Positions 45,596-53,787 of a DNA stretch of 64,000 nt are shown in pieces; position 1 is the first letter of the stretch, and every line of letters begins with the position of its first letter. Position numbers and translations under genes: made by a program. The notes under the pieces were generated by a model that ran no database searches, was not told the origin of the DNA, and saw nothing but the letters and a program-made list of their open reading frames with translations. Source of the DNA: Euzebyella saccharophila (lineage in GTDB: Bacteria; Bacteroidota; Bacteroidia; Flavobacteriales; Flavobacteriaceae); contig NZ_JACYFJ010000003.1 of NCBI RefSeq assembly GCF_014855495.1, forward strand, positions 369,564-433,563, in the 5' to 3' direction.

Positions 45596-46483
45596 ATGGA
45601 AAGAAAGTTCCCCATTACCCAAAAACCTGCTTTTGAAGCTATAGAACCCAGTTTTGGTCACTCATATACCTATCAAAAGTTTGACGCTACCAAAAACAAT
45701 AAACAGAGTGTGTGGCATTATCATCCAGAAATTGAACTGGTTCACGTTAACGGTGGCTCCGGAAAAAGACAAATAGGTAGCCATGTTTCCTACTATTCCA
45801 ATGGAGACCTTATATTAATAGGTAGCAATTTGCCCCATTGTGGTTTTACGGACAAACTAACCGGCAACGAAAGTGAGACGGTCATACAAATGAAACAGGA
45901 CTTCTTAGGAAATGATTTCTTCAACATTCCGGAAATGAAAAACATTCAAAATCTATTTGAAATAGCCAAAGGTGGTATTGCCTTCTCTGGAAAGACCAAA
46001 AGAAAACTAGGTGAGAAACTGTTGATTTTGGAATATCAAACAGATTTCCAGCGTTTACTGTCAATTCTGAATATCCTGAACGAACTGGCTATTTCAAAAG
46101 ATTTTAAAATTTTGAATGCCGAAGGCTTCTCCATGGAAACCGAGGTTAAGGATAACGACCGTATCAATATTGTCTTCAACCATGTGAAGGCTAATTTTAA
46201 GGAAGAAATTACGCTTGATGAAATTGCCAATATGGTGAGTATGACCGTTCCTTCTTTTTGTAGGTACTTCAAAAAGATTACCAATAAAACATTTGTTCAG
46301 TTTGTTAATGAATACCGTCTGGTGCATGCTTCCAAATTATTGGCAGAGCAGCCCATGAGCATTACAGAAGTTTGTATGGAGAGTGGTTTTAACAACTTCT
46401 CGCACTTTAATAAACAGTTTAAGGCCTTTACAGGTCAAAACCCCTCAGAATATAGGAACGAGCTTAAAAATGTCTTGCAATAA
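45596..46483 (+). CDS. AraC family regulator with cupin sensor domain
   Basis: A 295-residue transcription regulator. The N-terminal part (about 15-150) is a cupin-like ligand domain (WHYHPEIELVHVNGGSGKRQ, SNLPHCGF). The C-terminal 100 residues hold two helix-turn-helix units of the AraC type: LDEIANMVSMTVPSFCRYFK and SITEVCMESGFNNFSHFNKQ. The ligand is unknown; sugar-sensing regulators of Bacteroidetes often look like this. The next gene, an AlkB-like dioxygenase, starts at the base following its stop codon, so the two are co-transcribed and probably translationally coupled. Confidence 0.93.
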   Translation: MERKFPITQKPAFEAIEPSFGHSYTYQKFDATKNNKQSVWHYHPEIELVHVNGGSGKRQIGSHVSYYSNGDLILIGSNLPHCGFTDKLTGNESETVIQMKQDFLGNDFFNIPEMKNIQNLFEIAKGGIAFSGKTKRKLGEKLLILEYQTDFQRLLSILNILNELAISKDFKILNAEGFSMETEVKDNDRINIVFNHVKANFKEEITLDEIANMVSMTVPSFCRYFKKITNKTFVQFVNEYRLVHASKLLAEQPMSITEVCMESGFNNFSHFNKQFKAFTGQNPSEYRNELKNVLQ

Positions 46484-47083
46484 ATGCAAAGACTGTTCCC
46501 CAAACGTCCAGATTTACAGCTTTGTGAAAGCACCATGAGCTATTACCCACAGTTTTTGGGTCGGAAAGAAGCGGATACTCTTTATCATGTTTTACGTAAA
46601 AATGTACCTTGGCAGCAGGATTCCATTAAAATTTTTGGTAGGGATTATTTGCAACCCAGGTTAACGGCACTTTATGGCGACAATGAAAAGTCTTATAGCT
46701 ATTCTAACATCACAATGCATCCCAAGAAATTTATACCGGAGCTACTAGAACTGAAACAAAATATTGAAGAAAAATGTAAAACGAAATTCACAACCTGTTT
46801 ACTTAATTTATACAGAAATGGAAAGGATAGCAATGGCTGGCATGCAGATAATGAAAAAGAATTGGGCAAAGAACCAGTAATTGCATCAATTTCTTTAGGA
46901 GCGGAACGGTTCTTTCATTTAAAGCACCAAGAAATAAAAAGTGAACGATACAAATTATTACTGGAGCACGGTAGCTTATTGGTGATGGGCGGAAAAACCC
47001 AACATAAATGGTTGCATCAAATTCCCAAGACATCTAGGGAAGTAGGGGAACGGATTAATTTGACCTTCCGATATATACCATAA
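46484..47083 (+). CDS. AlkB-like 2-oxoglutarate dioxygenase
   Basis: A 199-residue AlkB-family enzyme that removes methyl groups from damaged DNA or RNA, using iron, oxygen and 2-oxoglutarate. The iron triad is His120 and Asp122 (SNGWHADNE) with His178 (HKWLHQIPK). Two arginines in GERINLTFRYI bind 2-oxoglutarate and substrate. It resembles the ALKBH2/3-like bacterial branch. It sits directly after an AraC-type regulator that lacks the Ada methyltransferase domain, which is unusual. A strong terminator follows. Confidence 0.93.
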   Translation: MQRLFPKRPDLQLCESTMSYYPQFLGRKEADTLYHVLRKNVPWQQDSIKIFGRDYLQPRLTALYGDNEKSYSYSNITMHPKKFIPELLELKQNIEEKCKTKFTTCLLNLYRNGKDSNGWHADNEKELGKEPVIASISLGAERFFHLKHQEIKSERYKLLLEHGSLLVMGGKTQHKWLHQIPKTSREVGERINLTFRYIP

Positions 47084-47119
47084 AAAAATCGACCGCCTAA
47101 TACAAGTGGTCGATTTTTT
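47083..47119 (+). terminator. Terminator of the AraC-AlkB operon
   Basis: AAAAAATCGACC and GGTCGATTTTTT form a 12-bp stem directly after the AlkB stop codon, with an A/T tract on both sides. Confidence 0.85.
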
Positions 47120-47138
47120 ATAGTGCCCATATCTTTAC

Positions 47139-47199
47139 GAAAGTTGAGTACTGCCTTTAGCTACTGGGCAGGCAACTAATGTCCTCATAGCCAACTTTC
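47139..47199. other. Long inverted repeat in the AlkB-S1 nuclease gap
   Basis: GAAAGTTG (47139-47146) pairs with CAACTTTC (47192-47199), and inside it CTGCC pairs with GGCAG (47151-47171). It may form a branched RNA or mark the end of the S1-type nuclease transcript. The remaining gap to 47330 shows nothing recognisable. Confidence 0.35.
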
Positions 47200-47330
47200 A
47201 ACATTAATATAACTTCAATTTTTGTTCCAAAGTATCTCTAATCGATAGGATTATAGCTTTTTTAGATGATTTGTTGTGAAAGCCATATTTTTAGATGTAA
47301 GAATTTTCTTTAAACCTGAAAATTACATTC

Positions 47331-48104
47331 TTATCCAAAAATATCGTTTAAAACTTTGGCCAAGCGAATGCCTCCTTTTTGTAATTGAACTTCCACCGTA
47401 GACCACCAATCATAACTGTATCTATAGTAGAGCTTCTCTCCTACTTCCACGGAGTTATATACCTCATTGGCCAAATCTTGGGTTTCATTCACCCAAGTGT
47501 ATAAATCCCCTTCTTGTAAAGCTAATACTTCTTTTTTATTCAGCTTTGGAAGGGAAGATGCCAACTCGGTATAACTCATTTGATAATCATCGATCATATG
47601 GCTGTCCCAAACGCGATGCAGATTGGTTCCTTCACCAAACCATTGCAACTGTATGTCGTTGCCCCCCTTATCCTCTGCCCTGCCCACATGCAGGGGCTGA
47701 TGGACATCTCCCATCAGGTGTACCAGCATTTTAAGATAGAATTGTTTGTCTTCTAAATTGCTTTCCTCATCTTTCAAAATGGCTATACATTTTTGAATCC
47801 CCATTACCACATCTCCATATGGGCTTGGTTCCACATCTTTGTATCGTTTATTTTCCGGCATGTTTACATAATGCCACGGTCCAAATTTCCGGTACGCAGT
47901 ATCGGATTTAATTTCATCCGCAAAATTGGCTATCGTAGCCAAGCCTCTTCCGTTCAAAAGTGTTTTAATTATCTTTTTGGCTTTTCTGCTCAAGTGCTCC
48001 TGCGCTATTTTGCCCACCGCTCGGTGACCGGTTTTGGACCAATCCCCATCCGAAGCCATTAAAAAACTCGTACTAAATAATACAACGATCAATAAGATTC
48101 TCAT
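47331..48104 (-). CDS. S1/P1-type zinc nuclease
   Basis: A 257-residue secreted nuclease that cleaves single-stranded nucleic acids with three zinc ions. After the signal peptide, the ligand pattern WSKTGH begins; Trp22 and His27 have the same spacing as the N-terminal Trp and His of P1 nuclease, so cleavage should occur just before Trp22. Other ligands are in ANFADEIKS (Asp), WHYVNMPE (His), LVHLMGDVHQPLHVG (His, Asp, His) and NLHRVWDSHMID (His, Asp). It may digest external DNA or RNA to supply phosphate and nucleosides. It is transcribed alone. Confidence 0.92.
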   Translation of the reverse strand: MRILLIVVLFSTSFLMASDGDWSKTGHRAVGKIAQEHLSRKAKKIIKTLLNGRGLATIANFADEIKSDTAYRKFGPWHYVNMPENKRYKDVEPSPYGDVVMGIQKCIAILKDEESNLEDKQFYLKMLVHLMGDVHQPLHVGRAEDKGGNDIQLQWFGEGTNLHRVWDSHMIDDYQMSYTELASSLPKLNKKEVLALQEGDLYTWVNETQDLANEVYNSVEVGEKLYYRYSYDWWSTVEVQLQKGGIRLAKVLNDIFG

Positions 48105-48123
48105 AACTGCTTAAAATATGCCC

Positions 48124-48131
48124 CAAAAGTA
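48124..48131 (-). promoter_or_regulatory. -7 promoter box of the S1/P1 nuclease gene
   Basis: TACTTTTG on the minus strand, exact TAnnTTTG, with a leader of about 17 nt before the ATG at 48104. Confidence 0.45.
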
Positions 48132-48212
48132 GCGGATGAGATTAAATCTATTGTTAAGAAACACCTGCAATTCACGATTTAAATTGATATTGCAGCCCAA
48201 AATTGAAAAACA

Positions 48213-50456
48213 TTGGTACTAAAAACGATCAAAAACAAGTTTCTACGGTACGGAATATTTGCCGTTATAGGCTTGATATTACTATTTCTCCTATTTATTT
48301 TAAGTATCAAATGGGGTGCTTGGGGTAAACTGCCCACTATAGAAGACTTGTCCGATTTTCAATACCAGCGGGCATCCGAAGTTTATTCTGCCGATAGCGT
48401 TCTCATAGGCAAGTACTATCTCTATGACAGGCAACCCATCGCTTTTGAGGATATCCCAAAAAACGTATTAGAGGCCTTGGTAGCCATTGAAGACGAACGC
48501 TTTTACGAACACAATGGTATTGATTACCCTAGTTTGGGCCGCGTAGCTCTAAAAACGATATTAATGCAAGACCAGTCCGCTGGTGGTGGTGGTACGCTCA
48601 CCCAGCAGCTGGCAAAAAATCTATATCCCAGACGAGACCGCACCAAAGCCAATATCGTGGTGAACAAAATCAAGGAAATGATGATTGCCACACGTCTGGA
48701 AGACATTTTTAACAAAGAGGAAATTCTCACCCATTACCTGAATACGGTTTCATTTGGGGATAATACCTTCGGAATTGAAAGTGCCTCGCTTAAATTTTTT
48801 AACAAAAGAACCCAAGAATTGAATTTAGAAGAGGCTGCTGTTTTGGTCGGTATGCTGAAAGCCACTTATGGTTACAATCCCAGGGTTTTTCCGGAAAGAA
48901 GCTTGCAACGAAGAAATTTGGTATTGGCCTCCATGGCTAAGAACGAATTTATTTCGGAGAACGAAAAAGATAGTCTAGTAAAAACTCCCCTCTTTCTTAA
49001 TTACCGCCAATACGACAATAATGAAGGTATTGCACCCTATTTCAGGGAAGAGGTTCGAAAGAAAATGCTCAAGTGGACACAAGAGCAGCAAGAAGAGGGA
49101 AACGAGTACAATATTTATACTTCGGGACTAAAAATTTACACCACGCTCGACTACAATATGCAATTTTGGGCAGAAGCGGCCATGCGCGAGCACATGCAAT
49201 CGCTTCAAGCTAGTTTTGAAAAAAGCTACGGAAACAATGCTCCCTGGTTAAAGAATAAATCTCTCATCAATAAATGGATCAAGCAGTCTCCGCTATACAG
49301 AAAAATGAAGGCTGTAGGATTGGAGGAAAAACAAATCATGGATTCCCTTCAACAGAAAAAGAAAATGGTCTTGGTAGATTGGGAAGGAGAAAAAACTGTG
49401 GAGGCCAGTTCAATAGACAGCTTACAACATTATATGAAGTTTTTAAACACCGGCTCCCTATCCATAGACCCTCACAACGGAGCGGTCAAAACATGGATTG
49501 GCGGTGTCGATTTTGAACACTTTAAATTTGACCATGTAGCCCAAAGTAAAAGACAAGTAGGCTCAACCTTTAAACCCTTTGTTTATACTGCTGCCTTGGA
49601 AGTAGGTATAGAGCCCTGCACTTATTTTTCTGCGGAAGAGGTGGAATATGAAAATCTGAAAGGGTGGTCACCCAGCAACTCCGGAAATAAGGATGAAACC
49701 TATCTCAACTATTCTATGGAGGAAGCATTGAGCAACTCTGTCAATACGGTAGCCGTAAAGGTCTTGGAAAAAACAGGTATTGAAAATGTTATTACCATGG
49801 CCAAAAACATGGGCATTTTCAGTGAGCTGCCAAAGCAACCTTCTTTGGCGTTGGGTACCGGCGAAATCTATCTAAACGAATTGGCAGGCGCTTACGCCAG
49901 TTATGTGAATAAAGGCCGCGCTATACTGCCCTACTTCATCAAAACGATTGCTGACCAAAAAGATTCCGTGCTGGTTAAATTTGAACCCAAACGGGCTGTT
50001 GAACCCGCTTTCTCCGAACAAACCAGACAGGTAATGGTAGAGATGATGAAATCCACTATTGACAAGGGTACGGCTTCCCGTTTACGAACGACCTATAAAT
50101 TGAATAATGCCATTGCTGGTAAAACAGGTACCACACAAAATAATAAAGATGCTTGGTTTGTGGCCCTAACCCCCAATTTGGTACATGTAACATGGGTAGG
50201 ACTGGACAACCATGAAATAGGATTTAGAAGTACCAGTTTAGGTCAGGGAGCCAATGCCGCTTTGCCCATTTTCGCAAAATTGATGCAAGAAATGAACCGG
50301 CACCCCAGTTATAACGAGATTACAAAGGCACAATTTACTTCAACCGACCCAAAAGTTTTAAGTATGCTCGATTGTGAACCGGTTAAACGAGATGGATTTT
50401 TTAAACGGTTGTTTAAAAACCCTGATAAGAAAAAGAAGAAAAAATTCAGAAATTAA
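48213..50456 (+). CDS. Penicillin-binding protein 1A-like bifunctional enzyme
   Basis: A 747-residue class A PBP that polymerises and cross-links peptidoglycan in the periplasm. One transmembrane helix (about 13-33) precedes the glycosyltransferase domain, with Glu93 in AIEDERFYEHNGIDYPS and GGGGTLTQQLAKNLYP. The transpeptidase domain has Ser451 in the SxxK motif (GSTFKPFVYT), SNSVNT, and the KTGT motif at about 637. The start is the TTG at 48213: an in-frame TGA ends the frame 9 bases upstream, and the next ATG is far inside. The end is basic (KNPDKKKKKKF). Confidence 0.94.
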   Translation: MVLKTIKNKFLRYGIFAVIGLILLFLLFILSIKWGAWGKLPTIEDLSDFQYQRASEVYSADSVLIGKYYLYDRQPIAFEDIPKNVLEALVAIEDERFYEHNGIDYPSLGRVALKTILMQDQSAGGGGTLTQQLAKNLYPRRDRTKANIVVNKIKEMMIATRLEDIFNKEEILTHYLNTVSFGDNTFGIESASLKFFNKRTQELNLEEAAVLVGMLKATYGYNPRVFPERSLQRRNLVLASMAKNEFISENEKDSLVKTPLFLNYRQYDNNEGIAPYFREEVRKKMLKWTQEQQEEGNEYNIYTSGLKIYTTLDYNMQFWAEAAMREHMQSLQASFEKSYGNNAPWLKNKSLINKWIKQSPLYRKMKAVGLEEKQIMDSLQQKKKMVLVDWEGEKTVEASSIDSLQHYMKFLNTGSLSIDPHNGAVKTWIGGVDFEHFKFDHVAQSKRQVGSTFKPFVYTAALEVGIEPCTYFSAEEVEYENLKGWSPSNSGNKDETYLNYSMEEALSNSVNTVAVKVLEKTGIENVITMAKNMGIFSELPKQPSLALGTGEIYLNELAGAYASYVNKGRAILPYFIKTIADQKDSVLVKFEPKRAVEPAFSEQTRQVMVEMMKSTIDKGTASRLRTTYKLNNAIAGKTGTTQNNKDAWFVALTPNLVHVTWVGLDNHEIGFRSTSLGQGANAALPIFAKLMQEMNRHPSYNEITKAQFTSTDPKVLSMLDCEPVKRDGFFKRLFKNPDKKKKKKFRN

Positions 50457-50505
50457 AAACGAAACTAGCTTTATAAGAGGCCTAGGCTTTGGCCACATCA
50501 ATTCG

Positions 50506-50513
50506 TAGTTTTG
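50506..50513 (+). promoter_or_regulatory. -7 promoter box of the HAD phosphatase gene
   Basis: TAGTTTTG, exact TAnnTTTG, about 21 bases before the TTG start at 50538. The close position supports that non-ATG start. Confidence 0.45.
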
Positions 50514-50537
50514 TAGCTCCATAAATTCAGTGCTGTT

Positions 50538-51341
50538 TTGAAATATAAAATTCTTTGTTCCGATTTGGATGGAACCCTTCTATCCACCAAAAGTGATGTA
50601 TCCGAATCAACCATATCTGAAATAAATAAAATTAAGTCCGCAGTCAGGACAATTTTGGTTTCAGCCCGTATGCCTAGAGGAATGCGCTACCTACAAAGGA
50701 GATTGGGTATTGAAGAACAGCCCATCATATGTTACAACGGTGCTCTTATTATTGATGGGGATGAAATTATTACTTCTACCGAAATAGCCATTGACCACGT
50801 CAAGGAAATATTTGCCATGGCCAATGTGAGACAAATAAAACTAGGTCTATACCATAATGATGAATGGTATGTAGAAGAAAATACGGAACGGGTGCGCAAG
50901 GAAATAAGATATACGCAAGCAACACCCGTTTTTAGAGATACGGAAGCCTCTATTCTTGATTGGTCCAACAGAGGTTTGGGAGCACATAAAATCATGCTGA
51001 TGGGTACCAAGGATACTTCGGATGCCATTTATCCTGAGCTGGAAGAACGTTTTTCCAAGGACCTCAACTTATATCGTTCCAATGATACGCTTATAGAAAT
51101 TGCGCCTAAATCGGTTTCAAAACTCACCGCTATCCAAAAACTGCTTCAAGAAAACGAAACCATGGAAGATGTAATTTCCTTTGGTGATAATTACAATGAT
51201 GTGGAAATGATACAATATTCCGGTTACGGGGTAGCTGTTGGCAATGCCCGGGAAGAAGTTAAAGCCGTGTCCAATTTTGTTACCTTGCCCAATACGGAAG
51301 ATGGCGTAGCGGTGTTTTTAAAAGAGCATCCACTCGTATAA
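50538..51341 (+). CDS. Cof-type HAD-IIB phosphatase
   Basis: A 267-residue sugar-phosphate or phosphate-ester phosphatase of the HAD-IIB Cof group. Motif I is CSDLDGTLLSTKSDVS, motif II includes TILVSARMPRG, the Lys of motif III is in KLTAIQKLLQ, and motif IV is ISFGDNYNDVEMIQYS. A C2 cap lies between motifs II and III. The start is a TTG (KYKILCSDLDGT is the family start) with no ATG upstream in frame. Substrates of such enzymes are broad. It is followed by a DUF819 gene on the same strand. Confidence 0.92.
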   Translation: MKYKILCSDLDGTLLSTKSDVSESTISEINKIKSAVRTILVSARMPRGMRYLQRRLGIEEQPIICYNGALIIDGDEIITSTEIAIDHVKEIFAMANVRQIKLGLYHNDEWYVEENTERVRKEIRYTQATPVFRDTEASILDWSNRGLGAHKIMLMGTKDTSDAIYPELEERFSKDLNLYRSNDTLIEIAPKSVSKLTAIQKLLQENETMEDVISFGDNYNDVEMIQYSGYGVAVGNAREEVKAVSNFVTLPNTEDGVAVFLKEHPLV

Positions 51342-51346
51342 TTAAG

Positions 51347-51354
51347 TATATTTG
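51347..51354 (+). promoter_or_regulatory. -7 promoter box of the DUF819 gene
   Basis: TATATTTG, exact TAnnTTTG. It would start transcription about 12 bases before the ATG at 51370, and rules out an in-frame TTG at 51352 as start because this lies in the box. Confidence 0.45.
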
Positions 51355-51369
51355 GGCAAAAGCAATTTT

Positions 51370-52632
51370 ATGACGGAACCTCTTATTACGGATGACACGG
51401 TAGTTTTTGGCTTGCTCACCCTTTGTTTGGGCTTTATTTTTTACACCTCTTCCATCACTACCGGTTTTTGGAAAAAATTCTATTCCGTGGTTCCCGCAGT
51501 ATTAATGTGCTATTTGTTACCGGCCATTTTAGCCAGTTCCGGATTAATATCGGACGAGACTTCCAATCTGTATTTTGTGGCAAGTAGGTATTTACTGCCT
51601 GCAGCCTTAGTTCTTATGACCTTGAGTATTGACCTTAAGGCCATAAGTAATTTAGGTTCCAAAGCATTAATAATGTTCTTAACAGGCAGTGCCGGAATCA
51701 TCATCGGTGGTCCTATTGCTATTCTTATCGTCAGTATTTTTTCTCCGGAAACAGTTGGAGGGAACGATTTTGATGCCGTCTGGCGAGGTCTTTCCACTAT
51801 TGCTGGAAGTTGGATCGGCGGTGGTGCCAATCAGGCGGCCATGCTCGAAATCTTTAGGTACAACCCTGAAAAGTATGGTGGAATGGTACTCGTAGATATA
51901 GTAGTGGCCAATGTTTGGATGGCCGTTATTCTTCTTGGGGTGGGCAGAACCAAACAAATTGATAATTGGTTAAAAGCCGATACTAGTGCTATTGAAACCC
52001 TTAAGGTAAAAGTAACTGCCTTTGCTGAAAAAATTACACGAGTGCCTACATTAAAAGACTATATGATGATGCTCTTCTTTGCTTTTACAGCTACGGGTAT
52101 CGCCCATTTTTTTGGGAATCACATCAGTACATTTTTGACCAACGGATTTGATAGCGTTAGCGACAAAAAAAGCTTTCTATCCTTTTTGGGCTCCAGTTTT
52201 TTCTGGATGGTGGTCATCGCCACTACTTGCGGAATAGCGCTTTCCTTTACAAAGGCTAAAAATTATGAAGGTGCCGGTGCGAGTAAAATTGGAGGAATAT
52301 TTATCTACATTTTAGTGGCGACCATAGGCATGAAAATGGATCTGGGCAAAGTTCTGGAAAATCCGGGGCTTATAGCCATTGGTTTTATTTGGATTTCCAT
52401 TCATGCAGGGCTACTTATTTTGGTGGCAAAACTCATAAAAGCACCCTACTTTTTCTTGGCCGTAGGTAGCCAGGCCAATGTAGGGGGCGCCGCATCCGCA
52501 CCTGTTGTTGCCGCTGAATTTCACCCCTCCTTAACCTCTGTTGGGGTTCTTCTGGCCGTTTTTGGGTACGTAGTAGGTACCGGTGGGGCTCTTTTATGCG
52601 CTTACTTAATGGAAGTTGCATCTACGATGTAA
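51370..52632 (+). CDS. DUF819 family membrane protein
   Basis: A 420-residue inner-membrane protein with about 11 hydrophobic helices. It matches the DUF819 family: GLSTIAGSWIGGGANQAAML, with a second copy of this style in SQANVGGAASAPVVAAEFHP. The inverted-repeat layout resembles secondary transporters, and the family may carry an unknown small molecule. The ATG at 51370 (MTEPLITDDTVV) was chosen. No operon partner gives a hint of the substrate. Confidence 0.9.
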   Translation: MTEPLITDDTVVFGLLTLCLGFIFYTSSITTGFWKKFYSVVPAVLMCYLLPAILASSGLISDETSNLYFVASRYLLPAALVLMTLSIDLKAISNLGSKALIMFLTGSAGIIIGGPIAILIVSIFSPETVGGNDFDAVWRGLSTIAGSWIGGGANQAAMLEIFRYNPEKYGGMVLVDIVVANVWMAVILLGVGRTKQIDNWLKADTSAIETLKVKVTAFAEKITRVPTLKDYMMMLFFAFTATGIAHFFGNHISTFLTNGFDSVSDKKSFLSFLGSSFFWMVVIATTCGIALSFTKAKNYEGAGASKIGGIFIYILVATIGMKMDLGKVLENPGLIAIGFIWISIHAGLLILVAKLIKAPYFFLAVGSQANVGGAASAPVVAAEFHPSLTSVGVLLAVFGYVVGTGGALLCAYLMEVASTM

Positions 52633-52699
52633 ACTTCTGTTTTTATACAAGCTGACAAAATCATTTTTTTTTGGATATTTGCGCCGATAAAAATTACTC

Positions 52700-53437
52700 A
52701 TGAAGAAAATATCTTTTTTAGTTTTTGCGAGCCTACTTATTATTTCCTGTTCAGGAAATGGTTCAAAAGATACAATGATCGTAAACGGTAATGTTAAGGG
52801 GTTAAAGAAAGGCACCCTATTTTTGCAACATCTTATAGATACTACCTTGACCACAGTAGATTCTTTGGAAATTGCCGGGGATGGCGCCTTTCAATTGGAA
52901 ACTGAACTTGAAAGTCCTGAAGTTTTCTACTTATACCTAAAAAAGGATGATGCCAATGATATTAATGATAGGATTACCTTTTTTGGCGAGCCCGGCACCA
53001 TAACCATCAACACTTCATGGAATACTTTTGACATGAGTCCTGAAATTTCCGGTTCGGAAACCCAGAAGAAATTGGAAGAATACCAAAAAACCATGTCTAG
53101 GTTCAATATGCGAAATCTAGAAATTTTGCGCGAAGCATCCAATACAGAGAAACCATTGGATTCACTTCAATTGGACTCCCTACAACTTTTAAGCAATAAA
53201 AATTTAAAACGTGGTTATGCCTATGCCCTCAACTTTGCACTTAACCATAGAGACTCCTACATAGCGCCTTATATAGCCCTTAATGAAGTATCAGATGCCA
53301 ATGTCATATATTTAGACTCTATCTATAAAGTACTGAGTCCGGAGGTTGCAGAATCCAAATACGGAAAAAAGCTAAAAGAGCATTTAGAAACTATAAAGCA
53401 AAAAAAAAACCCGGCTAAAAGCCGGGTTTTTTATTGA
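52700..53437 (+). CDS. DUF4369 domain lipoprotein
   Basis: A 245-residue predicted lipoprotein (lipobox LIISC, Cys18) with an N-terminal DUF4369 domain (about 26-120): MIVNGNVKGLKKGTLFLQHL, then DGAFQLETELESPEVFYLYL. In many Bacteroidetes this domain precedes a thioredoxin domain; here that domain is missing and only a helical tail follows (about 125-235). The last 11 codons run through a ten-A tract and a terminator hairpin, so the C-terminal residues are encoded by the terminator. One extra A would instead give an earlier stop. Confidence 0.85.
   Translation: MKKISFLVFASLLIISCSGNGSKDTMIVNGNVKGLKKGTLFLQHLIDTTLTTVDSLEIAGDGAFQLETELESPEVFYLYLKKDDANDINDRITFFGEPGTITINTSWNTFDMSPEISGSETQKKLEEYQKTMSRFNMRNLEILREASNTEKPLDSLQLDSLQLLSNKNLKRGYAYALNFALNHRDSYIAPYIALNEVSDANVIYLDSIYKVLSPEVAESKYGKKLKEHLETIKQKKNPAKSRVFY
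53404..53432 (+). terminator. Terminator overlapping the DUF4369 gene end
   Basis: A-rich run, CCCGGCT, AAA loop, AGCCGGG, then six T residues: a strong intrinsic terminator. Its arms encode the final residues of the DUF4369 protein, whose stop codon follows at 53435-53437. Confidence 0.85.
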
Positions 53438-53450
53438 TATTCTAAACGTT

Positions 53451-53723
53451 CTATGAACCTAATTGATTCACTTTTTCTACCAATCCAGTAGCTTTGGTTT
53501 CCAATTCGGCCCTAACATTTTTTAGGTGTTTTTGCCTATTTTCAACAGTTCTATCATTAACTTTTCCAATTAGCTCATCAAAAGTTGAGATGGTTTCATC
53601 TATAATTCCCTCTCCTTCCTTTGAAACCACATTGTTCTTAGAGTCATCTACGATGTAAACAGCTTCAATGATATCGCCCAATACGTTATTGATGTCTTTT
53701 TTTAAGTTTTTTACACTTGCCAT
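53451..53723 (-). CDS. Conserved hypothetical small helical protein
   Basis: A 90-residue soluble protein, predicted all-helical with charged heptad-like patterns (VKNLKKDINNVLGDIIEAVY, DRTVENRQKHLKNVRAELE). No signal peptide and no catalytic motif. I recognise it as similar to small conserved proteins of Flavobacteriaceae but do not know a function. It has its own promoter box at 53741-53748 and converges on the DUF4369 gene. Confidence 0.75.
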   Translation of the reverse strand: MASVKNLKKDINNVLGDIIEAVYIVDDSKNNVVSKEGEGIIDETISTFDELIGKVNDRTVENRQKHLKNVRAELETKATGLVEKVNQLGS

Positions 53724-53740
53724 AATAGGTATATTTTTGG

Positions 53741-53748
53741 CAAAAATA
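53741..53748 (-). promoter_or_regulatory. -7 promoter box of the 90-residue protein gene
   Basis: TATTTTTG on the minus strand, exact TAnnTTTG, with a leader of about 15 nt before the ATG at 53723. Confidence 0.45.
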
Positions 53749-53787
53749 GGCTATTTACCCAGAACTTGTATCTAAAAAAAATAGTTG

